A DNA stretch of 64,000 bases from Acephala macrosclerotiorum (lineage: Eukaryota; Ascomycota; Leotiomycetes; Helotiales; Mollisiaceae): NCBI GenBank assembly GCA_014904845.1, contig MU119255.1, positions 204,797 to 268,796 on the forward strand, given 5' to 3'. The position numbers and the translations under genes are program-made. Numbering within the stretch: the first letter of the stretch is position 1; each line of letters opens with the position of its first letter. The notes under the pieces were generated by a model. That model saw only the letters and a list, made by a program, of their open reading frames with translations. It did not search any database and was not told the origin of the DNA. Below, piece by piece: positions 23,551 to 36,149 of the stretch.

Positions 23551-23710
23551 ATTACGAGACAGCAAGTCCGCATGCGGAAATCGCGATCGCTACATCAGGC
23601 AAAGCGCGCGCACGGGCTTGGCGCCGCTTTCGCGGGGTATAAGAATCTCGCGTCGCTCTATCGCTCGCTTTTCTCCCTTCTTCTTTCTTTTCCAATAGTC
23701 CAATAATTCT

Positions 23711-24058
23711 TTAACTCTCTTTTTTTCGCAATGCGTGACTTACTCTTTCCATTTTTGCACGCGCCTCGTCTTCGGCCCTTCTGCCTAGTCCAGGCTCACC
23801 TGGTCGGCCGCGCTTCAACTGAGATTCATGCGTCGAGCAAAAACTCTTTCGATCGTCTCTCGCAAATTTCGATGCTACAGAACTTTCTGCGACGCTAATG
23901 ACCTCTTCAGATCTGCTTCGCATTGGCTCAAATACGAGCTGAACCAGCTCTGATCGCTCTCGAACTGCCTCGCCGTCGTACTATCACTGATCCTCATGCC
24001 AGAAAACCTCCTCGGAGATTGAGATAAAGCGAGACTTGGTCTGCTCGCGTTGCGGCAT
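23711..24058 (-). pseudogene. Unidentified small basic protein, two adjacent nonsense codons
   Basis: From an ATG at 24058 the minus strand reads MPQREQTKSRFISISEEVFW, then HEDQ, two consecutive stops (TGA TAG), then YDGEAVRERSELVQLVFEP and on through RARAKMERVSHALRKKES-type basic sequence to a stop at 23711. TGA and TAG fit TGG and CAG mutated by G-to-A and C-to-T. The frame otherwise stays open for 116 codons. The family is not recognised. The tandem-repeat segment at 24291-24500 lies upstream and may have been its 5' region. Confidence 0.45.
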
Positions 24059-24290
24059 AATAGTTAGTCGCGGAAATGTTTCACGACGACGCAGCCTAGC
24101 TTCTGTCTAACTGCGCCGCTGGTAGATAACGCGTCAGAAGCTTGGTGAGTTTTCCTACTTACTGTAGCGCATTTCGTATTCGTTTTGATTGCACGAATCT
24201 GAGTTGACTCGAGGCGGCAGAATCATGCGAAGCCTTTCTCAGAGGCATTACTTGAAGGAATTGCTGGAGTAACTGCCGATTGAATTGTAC

Positions 24291-24500
24291 CAATTGCACG
24301 CATAAAAATTGAGACGTCGAACGACGGGAAACCTTCGAACGGGAATAAAGCAATATCCGAAGTCATGCGACTCTCTCTCGCGGCAATTGCCTGCATAAGA
24401 GCTGAGACGTCGACGACGAGAATACCTGAAATGTGCAAATCTGCCTAAAGCTTTCGAATGGACGGAAACGGTAGTATCCGAGGCCATACGACTTCTCTTT
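24291..24500. repeat. Two diverged tandem repeat units, about 90 and 117 bp
   Basis: Unit 24291-24380 and unit 24384-24500 share CAATTGC.TGCATAA, GAGACGTCG, GACG.GA.., TTCGAA.GG and a closing ATCCGA...CAT.CGACT. Unit 2 has about 27 extra bases in the middle. A weaker third copy may precede them near 24218-24245. Open frames across it on the minus strand show no known domain. Confidence 0.55.
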
Positions 24501-24689
24501 TTCTTCGATTATTATTGCCTCCTTATTCAGCTCTTCGCGGCCTCGCCAACGATCGAGAAAGGATACTGAGATCGGCCGATCGTAGTAGACAGCGAAGTAG
24601 AGATAGTGGCCGCGAATAGGCGATAGGCATTTTCCGGCATAAGAACGCAAGATCAAAAGTTTCAAAGCCTTACAACTGCGGTGAATCTT

Positions 24690-27620
24690 TTTGTGCGTAA
24701 AAAAGGCAGTATTGATATCAAAGTATCTTTGATAGTAAAAACGTCGAAAAAGCGAGAAAATAATATACTAAAAGTATACAATGGATTTCGCAGCGTATTT
24801 CCGATTTTGCGAAAGCAATATAAAAAGTTTATATGAATCTTTTGATTTCCTCGTTTTTACTATCTTTTTGCAGTTTAATTTGTGCAATTAATATCGAATA
24901 AAGAATTTTTTAATTATTTTCAATTATTTTTACGTACTCGAAATAATTATTTTTACTTTTTTTTATATTTATATACTAATTTTTTTGCGTTTTAAAAGTA
25001 CAATAATCCGTCGTAAATTTGCTTCGAAATAAATTAATATTTTCAACAAATTTCAATATATTAAATCGAATAATACAATACTCAATACGTGGCGACCAAT
25101 TACGATAGTAATAAAAACTAATAATAATAAAAACAATAAATTTAAAATTCGAAATATATTTTAAAATCGAAATATATTTAATTTATAATAATAATAATTA
25201 ATTTGTAAAAATTTGAATAAAAACGAACACGATTTACAATAATAATAATAATAATAATAATAACGATTTTTCTATTATCGAAATTTTTTTATATATTATA
25301 CTATAAAAAAAAAACTTTACAACGAAAAATCGACGTTCGAATAATACAATTTTCAAAATTGAAAATATAATTAAAAAAAAAAAAAACGATTTTTTTAATA
25401 ATAACAAATTAATATTAAACGATAATTCAAATGAAAATTTAAATAAATATATTTATTATATTATTATAAAAATAAACGATTAATTTTATTAATATAATAT
25501 AAAAAATCTAATTATATTATTAAATAATAACGATTTAAATACTTTTAAAATTGAAATCGATAATAATAATTTTCGTATCGAAAATATAACAATAAATATA
25601 AACTTTTACAATAATTTAAAAACTATTATCGATTTAATAATTTCAATTTTTTTTTTCAATTTCGATAAATAATACAATATTAATAACTTTTTTAAAACGA
25701 TACAATATTTATAATATTTTAAACAATGAATTTCGACGTTTAATTTTATACGTTTTTATATTTTTTTTTTTTCTTTTTATATTTCGATCGAATTATTATA
25801 CGATTATATTAATACAATAAATTAATATACGATTTATACTAAATTCGAAATCACGATATATTTTTTTATTTATTATTATCAATTTTTATTTTGTATTAAA
25901 ATATTAATAAAAAATTAATTTATTTATAAAAATTATTTTTATATTAATTAAAATTTAATAAACGAATATAAATTGAAAATATTTAATTTTATTAATAAAA
26001 AAAAACAATAATAAAAATTAAAATAAAAAAAAAAATTGTAATAAAAAATAAATAATTTAATAATAATAATAATAATTAAATATATTAATAATATTTATTT
26101 ATTTAATAAAAATAAAAATTTAAAAATAATTTTTTTATCGTTTTACGATTTTTTATTAAAATTAAATTATAATAAAACGAAAAATCGTAATAATAATAAT
26201 AATAATAATAATAACGATTTTAATAATAATAATATTAATTTAAAAAATAATAATAAAAAATTACATTTTATAAAATAAAAATAATTATTTTTATTTTATA
26301 ATAATTTAATATAAAAAAAACGCAAATATTATTTTAAATAAAAATTTATTTGTTAATATAAATTATATTTCAAATTTTATTAATATTTTTCGAAATTATA
26401 TTTTTTATTTAATTAAAATTTAATAATCGTTACAATTTTTAATATCGAAAATCGATTATTTTTATTAATATTTTTTATATTATATATTACGAATATAAAC
26501 AAATCGTTTAATTATTATAATTTTAATTGATTGTTTAAAAACGTTTTATTGATATTAATTAAAATTACGTTTTATTTACATTTTTTATATTATTGTTTTT
26601 TTATAGTAATTATTTAAAATAATTGTAATAAATAAAAAAAAAATTTCGATCAAATTAATCGATTTATTAAAAGTATTAATTATATAAAGAAAATTGACAA
26701 TTTTATTATTAAATTGATAAAATAATATTTGTTTTTTTTGATTGATTTTAATCGATATATTTCGTTTTAATTTTCGTTCGATAAAAAAATTGTATCGATT
26801 ATAAAAATAAATCGTATTTATAAAAATATAACGTATATTCGATTTCAAAATAATAAAATCGTTAATATTGAAATTTTTATATCGCGAAATAAATCGTCAA
26901 ATAACGATAATAACAATAAATTAAATAATAGCGATCTCGAATTTAATAGTAATAATAATAAATATTCGAATAAAAATAAATAAAATCGTTCGAATACAAA
27001 TAAATATAATCGATAAAACGATATAAATAAATTGCATTTGTTAATATATAAAAAAAAAAAAATATTTTAAAATTAAATTTTTAAAAAGTTTTTAAATAAA
27101 ATTTCAATTATAATACGTACGCGTTAAACTATAATATAACGTAAAATTAAATAAGTTTTTATATACAAATAAATAAATAATAATTCAAATTTTTGTTTTT
27201 TGATATATATTGTAACGAATATATTTATTATTTTATCGTAAAAAAAATTAATATTAAAAAAAGTTTAATATTAATATTAAATAAAAAATTAAAATTGAAA
27301 AAAATTAATTAAAAAAATTTGTATTACGTTTATTAAAATAATTAATTATATTAAAATTTAAAACGTATTTTATTATTGTTTATTAATTCAACAAACAAAT
27401 TAATATATTGTATTAATATTAAAACTTTATTAAATAATGTTTATTATTGCAATTTTAATTTCCATTTTATAAAATTATTAATTATTTATTCATTTGTAAA
27501 TAATCTGTTTTTTATTTATAATTTTTTCGTTTTTTTTATTTCTTTAAATCAATTTTATTTTCTTTCTATATTTAGAAAAACGTTTCTCGACATTTTTAGA
27601 TAATATTTTCTTCAAGAAAA
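24690..27620. other. AT-rich, RIP-like block with trinucleotide runs
   Basis: About 2.9 kb of A/T-dominated sequence with frequent cg dinucleotides and (AAT)n runs, for example near 25238-25262 and 26190-26213. Frames here are A/T-codon artefacts. No gene seen. Confidence 0.85.
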
Positions 27621-28247
27621 AATACGTTATATTCTAGATTAATATCAGTACCAATTGAATTCAATAGAACAAGCGCTTATAATTTTTGCTATGGATGGTA
27701 AGAAGAACTTGAGAAACTCAGACATAAAACTTCAGATTATTGCGCTTTGTACGAAAGTAGCAACCAATTTGGACGTTTACAGCAGCCAATCAGTATCAGA
27801 CTTAGCGAAGAGATTTCTAGTGCGAAACTCCGCATTTCGAGCCCCTGTTTTCGCGCGCTGGTCTACTGCCACTCAGTAGCAGAGTTGATGCGGTGTTCAG
27901 TTGGAGACGGCAGCCTTTGAGCGCATACGCCACGAACGACGAATGCGAAAACTTACGCTACAATACCGATAGGGCTCTAATTTTCGGCGAGTAGATTCGT
28001 GCGTCGGAAAGCTGGTTGTAGTGGTGGTATAGTAGGTGCGGTGCGCCTTTTTTCCAGTAGGCAGCTTTTATTGATGTGAGATGAGTCTTGTCTTTAAGAA
28101 AGAGTTTAGTGGCTACAGCCGTTGTGTAGAGAGAAGCTTTGAGAAGACAGCTTTTGGATGTGATACTAGACCGTGTAATGATATTTACAAGCAAAAATGT
28201 TGGCCTTTTTTGGAGACGGCTTTTGGTAGTATTAGAGTATTAGAAGA

Positions 28248-28399
28248 GATGTAACGCAGTCTCTGGGCAAATTTGTGTCCCATCTTAGTAGACAAGATTT
28301 GGCGGTGTTGGAGCGTTACAGAAGATGTGACGCAGTCTCTGAGCAGATTTGTGTCCCTTGATTTGAACCAACATTTAGCGTTGTTAGTATGCTGTAAGC
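28248..28399. repeat. Two tandem units with 76-bp period
   Basis: GATGTAACGCAGTCTCTG at 28248 recurs as GATGTGACGCAGTCTCTG at 28324, followed in both by GCA.ATTTGTGTCCC and further on by GCG.TGTT. The period is 76 bp, not a multiple of three, so it is unlikely to be a protein repeat. Confidence 0.65.
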
Positions 28400-28833
28400 A
28401 ACGTTGCCACTCGTCTACAGGCAATTCTTACTACAGCTACTAATTGCAAAGCCTTCTACTTCAAATCTTCCTGGAGATATCCATGCGTAACTTCAACGAT
28501 TGGTAATGAATATCCAGGCGGCGGTGACGATGAGCGAGAGAGATCGAAAAAAGAAGGAAACCACTTACTTTTACAATTAAGCATACTACAACATTCAACT
28601 CTTATTCGAGCTTTAAGGCTTACTACTATGCTGAGAAATCGTTATCAGCCTTGTGGCTGCCGTGGCACGCAATTTATGCCAGATCGCCATACGTATCGGT
28701 GCCTCTAAATCAAAATGATTAACGATTTTTGATTAGTGCGAAACGGCCCCGCACGTCTTCTGATAATTACGACGTAATTTCACTTATGTAATCATTTGCT
28801 AAGCTTATGGTTCAGGACTATAGTTAATAAGTA

Positions 28834-28851
28834 TTCTAGAAGATTCTAGAA
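28834..28851. promoter_or_regulatory. Perfect four-unit heat-shock-element-like motif
   Basis: TTCTAGAAGATTCTAGAA matches TTCnnGAAnnTTCnnGAA exactly, the array bound by trimeric heat-shock factor. It lies 111 nt downstream of the stop codon of the NACHT-WD40 relic on its coding strand. It may belong to a lost element (for example an LTR) rather than to that gene. Binding is inferred only. Confidence 0.4.
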
Positions 28852-28961
28852 ACCGAGTAGTAATTACACTATTATAAAGTTATAAGTGCCTCTAGAACCC
28901 TCTATGAAATAGAGATGAAAAGAAAAAGAAGTATTATATTAAGACGTTTATATAGCATATA

Positions 28962-30757
28962 TTAGTTGGATGTAATAAGCTTTGACTCTTGTTTAATCTG
29001 TAGAAATGAAATTCTCCCTGACGAATGTCCTAAAATGACCAGTCTATCCCGAACAGCTTCACAAGTAGATCGATAATCAGTAGGTAGCCAGAGGAAATTC
29101 GTGGTACCTTCTGCTAGCCAATAATTGAATACGTGTAAAGTTGGTAACAGCTTGCCGTCGGGCGAGAAAGCTACTGAATTGACCGCGTTCGAGTGGCCCT
29201 CGAGCGTCTCGAGCGCCGCTCCTGTTGTAGCNNNNNNNNNNNNNNNNNNNNNNNNNNNNNNNNNNNNNNNNNNNNNNNNNNNNNNNNNNNNNNNNNNNNN
29301 NNNNNNNNNNNNNNNNNNNNNNNNNNNNNNNNNNNNNNNNNNNNNNNNNNNNNNNNNNNNNNNNNNNNNNNNNNNNNNNNNNNNNNNNNNNNNNNNNNNN
29401 NNNNNNNNNNNNNNNNNNNNNNNNNNNNNNNNNNNNNNNNNNNNNNNNNNNNNNNNNNNNNNNNNNNNNNNNNNNNNNNNNNNNNNNNNNNNNNNNNNNN
29501 NNNNNNNNNNNNNNNNNNNNNNNNNNNNNNNNNNNNNNNNNNNNNNNNNNNNNNNNNNNNNNNNNNNNNNNNNNNNNNNNNNNNNNNNNNNNNNNNNNNN
29601 NNNNNNNNNNNNNNNNNNNNNNNNNNNNNNNNNNNNNNNNNNNNNNNNNNNNNNNNNNNNNNNNNNNNNNNNNNNNNNNNNNNNNNNNNNNNNNNNNNNN
29701 NNNNNNNNNNNNNNNNNNNNNNNNNNNNNNNNNNNNNNNNNNNNNNNNNNNNNNNNNNNNNNNNNNNNNNNNNNNNNNNNNNNNNNNNNNNNNNNNNNNN
29801 NNNNNNNNNNNNNNNNNNNNNNNNNNNNNNNNNNNNNNNNNNNNNNNNNNNNNNNNNNNNNNNNNNNNNNNNNNNNNNNNNNNNNNNNNNNNNNNNNNNN
29901 NNNNNNNNNNNNNNNNNNNNNNNNNNNNNNNNNNNNNNNNNNNNNNNTACGAGTGGCCCTCGAGCGTCTAGAGCGTTTGGAGCACCGCTCCTGTTGTAGT
30001 ATCCCAGAGTCGCACCGTCCCATCGCCAGAGCCCGAGACGACCTGCTTGCCGTCGGGTGAGAAGGCGACTGAACGGACCGGGCTCGAGTGGCCTTCGAGC
30101 GTCTGGAGCGCCGCACTCCAATGCGCTTGAACTCTAGGCTTTCTTTCGATCCAAGTAGGGATATACTTCTCAAATGTCTTTCGGATAATACTCTTCTCTG
30201 GGGCGAAGATAAGAGCTGAACAATATGATTGAAGGGGCGCCTGTTCAATAACTGATCGGTTATATATAGCGAACCGCTTCGCATTATGTATAAACGCATA
30301 TAGATTGGGACTTACATCGGTCTTGTTAGATCAGTAGGGCTTTCTCTAGACATTCTCAAAAAAAGGCAGTATAATTTACTTGAAGTCAGTTCTCGAGTTT
30401 TATTATTATAACGATGTCATCTGGCAGACTTTTCATTAGACTAAGCGTCTCAAGCCAGTAAAAATAGATCGTGCTCAAAAAGTCATAGATCGAGCCACCG
30501 TTTTTAAGGTCATTAATTGTATTCTCTTTATTACAATCAAGTAAATGGTCAATCCAATAGAGATAGCAGTATTGTGTTGCGACTAATGGATTTGGAACAG
30601 GCGACTCGACTTTGTCGATTGGAAATCCAGAAACATGTAATTTATATATATCGCGTCGAAGTATTCTAAACATAACCTCGCGCGATCTCGAGAACATCAT
30701 ATAATTCACTTTTGTTTTGTCAAAGAAAAACACTTTATTAAATGCTTTTTTAAACAA
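28962..30757 (-). pseudogene. NACHT-WD40 (HNWD/HET-E-like) gene, 3' part, mutated and gapped
   Basis: The minus strand reads, in order: a segment after NACHT (RRDIYKLHVSGFPIDKV, YWIDHLL, YWLETLSLMKSLPDDIV), a region broken by several stops near 30320-30390, then FIHNAKRFAIYNRSVIEQAP, CSALIFAPEKSIIRK and a WD40 blade (TLEGHSSPVRSVAFSPDGKQ...SGDGTVRLWD). After an assembly gap it gives another blade start (TLEGHSNAVNSVAFSPDGK) and the family-typical end FLWLPTDYRSTCEAV...LGHSSGRISFLQ, stop at 28962. These are hallmarks of fungal HET-E/HNWD NLRs that control heterokaryon incompatibility. The NACHT domain itself is not recognisable; upstream is AT-rich DNA. One blade boundary carries an in-frame TAG (QTL-stop-TLEGHS) that CAG to TAG would explain. 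Confidence 0.85.
29232..29947. other. Assembly gap inside WD40 repeats (716 N)
   Basis: The gap falls exactly within the tandem WD40 coding repeats. With 126 nt per blade, the spacing from the Ser of the last blade before the gap to the equivalent phase after it (721 nt) is five blades (630) plus the 87 nt expected offset, within 4 nt. Confidence 0.9.
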
Positions 30758-30769
30758 AAAGTTTTTTAT

Positions 30770-33700
30770 CGATTAATAAATAAAATAAGTGAGATTTTCT
30801 CGTACAATAAAAAAAAAATTATATTTGTTGATAATTTTTATAATTTTATCGAGATTGGTAGAGATTTGTTCAAGTAAATTAGAGAGGATTTTTATCTCGA
30901 GAAGATGAAATAGACAATATATGAGAGTTATAATAAAAAGAACGAGACGATAAAATTTAAGATTTTTGTATTGTAATTGTTGAATTTATCGTAGTATTCG
31001 ATCGTAGAGCGGTTTTAATTTGAGTAACATTTTTTGAAATATATCGAATACGTTTTAGTTTTTTATAAATTTAAATTTTTTTAAAATAAAAATCGTTTAA
31101 AAAATTTTTTTATTAGTTTTAACGTATATTTGATTTTGAATTGTTTTTTGTAGTATATTATTATTCGTAATAAATAGAAATTTAAATATTTTAATAATAC
31201 GAAAAATATATTTTTTATTAAATTCAAAATTAAATTTTATTTATATATTATTAAATTTTAATTGTATTTCGATATTAAATTTATTGTAATTCGATACAAT
31301 TTATTTAACGCGAGAAAATATTGAAATAATTCGAATAATTAAATTTAAAAATTGAAAAAAGTTTATTTTATATTTATTAAATATATCGACGATTAAATAA
31401 ATGTTTTTCAAGTTTGGATTTTATAGAATGTTTATAAAGATTTTAAATAATACAATTTATATATTTGTATTTTTAAAGAAAATTTTGTTAATATTATTAT
31501 ACTTTTTTCGTACGTATAAAATAAGCGATAATTATTAATTAATAAACAAATAAATGAAATTACGAAGTACGATTATTGTATTATTAATACGCGAATTAAT
31601 AATCTAATAAAAAAAATACGATAATAGTATAATTATTTCTTTATTTTTTAATTTTATCAAGAAATTTATTTTATTAAAAATATCGTAAATCAATATCGTT
31701 TTGTTTTTATCGAAATTACTTTTAATTTAAAGTAATCGATTCTATTTATCGTTGTATTATTATTAAAAATCGAAATATTTGAAAATTTATTAATAAAAAT
31801 TTTATAATAATTCGCTTTTTGTATTTTCGATTTATTTTTTATTCTCGCAAAAATTTATTGTCTATAAATTCTATATATAATTTTGATTCTTGGAATCAAA
31901 TAAATTTTATTTGTTTTTTTACAAAGAATAATTAATATATAATTAAAAATAAAATAATTAATCGTATATTTACTTATTAAAAAATTGTAAATTTTTTTTT
32001 TAAATTGTTTAAACGCGTATTTTCTTTTTTTACTATAAATAAACAACAAATAAATATTAAATATATTTAATAATAAATATATTTTGTTTTTTGCGCGTAT
32101 TGTTTATCGATTTTTTATTTACAATAATCATTTGTCGATTTTAAATTAAAATAAATTTTTTTTTCAAATATTAAAATTGTAATTTTTGTTATTTTTTAAA
32201 TATATTACTTTAAAAAAATTTTATTTTTTAATAATTTATTTTTTTAAAAAAAAAATTCAATTATTATTAAAATAATTTTTTTTTATAAAATCTAATTTCG
32301 TATAAATTATTTATTTGTTTAAAAAACAAATTTCTAAATATATTCAATAAATATATTATTTTTTTTGGTTTTTTTATTGAAATATTCAATAAATAAACGT
32401 AATATTTGATTATTTTTTAATATTAATAAAATATAAAATTAATAATTTTTATAAATTTAATATTATTTAATTTGTTAATATAATAAGTATTTATTTAAAA
32501 ATAATACAATTTATTGTATTTCGTTTATTTTTTGTAGAATTGTATTTTATTATAATTAATTTTATTTTTATTTATATTATTTATTAGATTTTTAAAAGTA
32601 ATTTTTTTTATTTTTTATTTATATAAAAATATAATATATTTAAGTATTTTATTTTTAAAGAATTTAATTAAATTGAAATCGTTATTATTATTATATTATA
32701 ATAAACGTATTATTTGAGTAAATTTGAAAATCGTAAAAAAAAAAATTTCGATAATCGTTAAATTATTAAAATAATATAAATACGAAATAAAATAAAAATT
32801 GAAAAAAAAAAAACGTTAAATTGAAATTGACGTATTTAATTAAACGATAATTTCGTAGTAATATATTATAATATATTATTATAAACGCGTAAAATTTATC
32901 AATTACTCGAGTTTATCGTAAAAACTTTAAAAGTTATAAAATATAGAATATTTGAAATTATATTCGATTAAATTTTAATTTGTTTTTATTATTGAATTGA
33001 AAATTATTTGATATTCGAATTTCTATTTTTAATATATTTAAATTATTTAATTTTATATTTTAAATTAGTACTTATTTTTAATTTAATATTTAATTACGAT
33101 TTTAGATAAAAAAAAAATAAAATCGTAATATATTAATTAAAAATCGTTAATCGTTTTAATTCGAAATATTATTTCGTATAATAAAATTATATAAATTTGC
33201 ACGTTATAATAATCGAAAAACTAACGACGATTTCGCGTATAATAAAAAGATTTTATAGTTTAAATATTATTTTTTTATAAATATTAAAAGTAATATAAAT
33301 TTAATAATAAAATTGTAAAATAAGAATTTTTTTATATTATAAAAAGAAATTGTTTATAAATTAAATTTAAAAGCGATAATACGAATGTAATTTTTTAGTA
33401 TAAAAAGTTTAAAGTAATTAAAAATAATTGCGAAATATAATTTATATAAAATTATAAGAAATATTAATGTGTATATAAAATTTGATTTATTTAAAATTAA
33501 AATATTTATTATTTTTTTTAATATAATAAGTTTTTCATTATATAAAAATAAATATATTTAATTTTATTATTTAAATTATAATTAAATTATAAAAATGTAT
33601 TTTTTTTTTACGAATTTTATTATTGATCGAAATACGATTATTATTGAAAAAAATAATACTAATAAAAATATTTACGAATAGATTAAAATTGTAAACGAAT

Positions 33701-35215
33701 TTCAATTATAATTTAAAAATTTAAAATATTTTTTATAAATATTTAATAGTTTTAAAAAAAGTAAAACTTTTTTTTTTATTTATTTTATTTGAAATTTATT
33801 TGAAATTGAATATTTTTTAGTATTGATTTTTATTTCGTTTATAAATTCGATATTTTTAATAAATACGTATTTTATTAAAATTTTAAAAAAAATAGAAAAT
33901 TGAAAATTTTATATATTGTACTATTTTAATTGAAAGTATTTTAAACTTATAATAATAATACGACAATTGTAAACGATAAAAAGAAAATTAAACGTAACGT
34001 TAAATAAATTTAATTTTAATAGAGAATTTTTTTCAAGTAATTATATAAATTTTATTTATTTTACGATTTTAAATATTAATATTCTCAAAATATACTATTT
34101 TTTTTTTATTTGTTTTTGAATTTTTTTATAATAATTACTATTGATATAAATTTTATTTAAATTTATTAATTTCGTTTTTCAAATTTTTTTTTATTAAAAA
34201 AAGTATAATATATTAATATTAAATTTAAATAATTAATTTAATCGTATAATAAATTTTTTAAATTAAATGAAATTATTTTATAATAAATTATTTTATATAT
34301 TTTAAAATTTTAATAAATTTATATTTAAAATTATTATTATTTTAATCGAAAAAATAAAATAAATAAAATTTAAAATATAATTAAAAAATTTATTATATCT
34401 TTGAATTTTATTAATCTTTGAAAAATACGACGAATAATAATTATAATTTTACTAATAATAACGATAAATCGAGCGATGGTTTTTTTTAATTATTGAAAAA
34501 TTATTACGAATTATTTAATCTACAAATATTATAATAATAAAAATTTTCAAATTTAAACGCGTTTTTTAATATTTTAATAAATTAATTTTCGAAATAAATA
34601 ATAATTTTATTAATTAAACGTAAACAAAATTAAATAATTTTTAGAACGATAATTAAAATAAATATATTAAATTTTTTTTCGATATAATAACGATTTATTA
34701 ATAGTACGTAAATCAATCGATAATTATCGAAAATAAAAAATTAAATACAATCGAAATTGAAATTGAAATTGAAATTACTAATTTTAATATTAATTATATC
34801 GATTAAAATACGCGTATATACAATATTTTTTCAATTCAAAATATTATTTTCGAATTAAACAAATTAATCGATTTATTCAATTTTTAATATAATATAAAAA
34901 CTAATTATTATATAAATAACGAATTACGTTCATATTTTAAATCTAAAAAACAAAAAAATACGATTTTTATTTTTATATATGAATATTTTTATTATTTTTT
35001 TCGCTATTTTTTTGATTATTATATTATTAAATCGATTAATATAATAATAATAAAAATACTCGATATATATCAAAAAAGTCAACGTTTTATATTTTATTTA
35101 AATCTTTAAATAATGATGATAAAAAGAGCGAATAAAACGTTTGAATTTAAAAGAAATATATTATTAATTATTGAAAAATATAAAACGCTAATATTATTAA
35201 TTACTATTTTCAGTT
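30770..35215. other. AT-rich, RIP-like block (about 4.4 kb)
   Basis: Long A/T-rich tract with CpG-biased residual G/C. It probably contains the destroyed 5' half (NACHT) of the adjacent NACHT-WD40 gene and other repeats. No coding signal is readable. Confidence 0.85.
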
Positions 35216-35277
35216 TCTTACGTCCTTTTTATTACTTTATTAAACTATTACAATTTTAAATTGATTAGACAAATAAT

Positions 35278-36149
35278 CAAAGTGGGGCTAATCACGGTAA
35301 ATTCGAGAGATTAGAATACGATTTACCGCTTTGTAATAAGAATCAAAATGAGAAGTCGCAAAAGCAATAGGAAAAAAAAAACGACAATGATAACGATAAC
35401 AATAGAAGGCGAGAGCAACAAGCAAAAAAGCGGCAATACTAAGACAGGATTAAAAAGACCAATAACAGTATTTATCAATTCGAGGATAACGAACGCCGTT
35501 ATAACACAGGCGATAAAAACGACGAGGAACCACGACTTGAAAAACGGCGGAAGCTATTATCGATATTAACCGACGTGGCTTTTACGCTTCTTGAGCATAG
35601 CTTAACACTCCACCTTAGACGGCCTCACAGCCTTATGCCATCCTCAACCACGCAATCTGAGATGGGCGATGCGCGGTCCCAGGCCGATCACAAGCACCTA
35701 CCAATTCTCTCAAATGATGGCCAGTACTACCACCATCCTCCACGAGCCTCTCGAAGTTCCTCGACTACGATAGAGTCGGCACCAGTTGTTGAGTATCAGG
35801 AATAGCCTTTCCAAGGTTTCCTCAAACGCACTCGGATCGGGAGTAAGACCACGTATTGTCTCGAGTTCTAGTTGTCACACGTCCCGAAGCACCTCCACCT
35901 CCCATGCGTTCTAATAAAGAGACGTCCGCAGAGGCTGTAACTCCTCATAACGCTGGCGCATATTCCAAAATGCATCCTACAGCAGTGCAGCCTCGGATAA
36001 AGCGTGTTCAATAGACACCAAAAGAGGGTGCGACGGTACTCAAAATGAGAAAAGTAAATGGCTACTCGTGAGAAGAGATCCATACTACCTTTCCCCACCG
36101 GACTCCAGGGACGATCCAGGTGCACTACTCTACGAAGCTCAAAAAGTAG
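35278..36149 (+). pseudogene. SANT/Myb-like domain protein, RIP-mutated
   Basis: Frame one from 35278 reads GANHGKFERLEYDLPLCNK, an Asn/Asp/Arg-rich low-complexity stretch, EEPRLEKRRKLLSILTDVAF, and VVEYQE-stop-PFQGFLKRTRIG. The stops are TAG/TAA where CAG/CAA or TGG fits. After a one-base shift near 35905 the chain continues as MRSNKETSAEAVTPHNAGAY, RIKRVQ-stop-TPKEGATVL, GYS-stop-EEIHTTFPHRTPG, TIQVHYSTKLKK. The last part has the spacing of a SANT/Myb helix-turn-helix: Trp (now TAG), Trp (now TGA), then helix three ending in RTPGTIQVHYSTKLKK. Both signature Trp codons are nonsense, as expected from TGG mutated by G-to-A. Such proteins are often repeated or transposon-linked in fungi, which would explain targeting by RIP; that link is inference. 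Confidence 0.6.

Larger units (their letters stand above)
27621..28961. other. Island of normal composition, no identified gene
   Basis: Holds several short open frames on both strands (27655-27879 plus; 27958-28424 minus). None matches a family I recognise and none forms a convincing exon chain. It contains the 76-bp tandem repeat at 28248-28399 and a heat-shock-element-like motif at 28834-28851. It directly follows the 3' end of the NACHT-WD40 relic. Confidence 0.4.

Noticed and set aside
26585..26848. Open frames inside AT-rich blocks (also 27376-27603, 31855-32049 and 52180-52362)
   Set aside because: Composed almost entirely of Ile, Asn, Lys, Phe and Tyr codons, as expected from A/T sequence; no motifs.
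24690..35215. Centromere-like AT-rich DNA
   Set aside because: The blocks are interrupted by relic genes and are only 0.5-6.5 kb here; ordinary RIP-like islands explain them. CENP-A mapping would be needed to say more.
35348..35569. Plus-strand ATG open frame of 73 codons
   Set aside because: Low-complexity frame-shifted reading of the SANT/Myb relic, which reads sensibly in another frame of the same strand.
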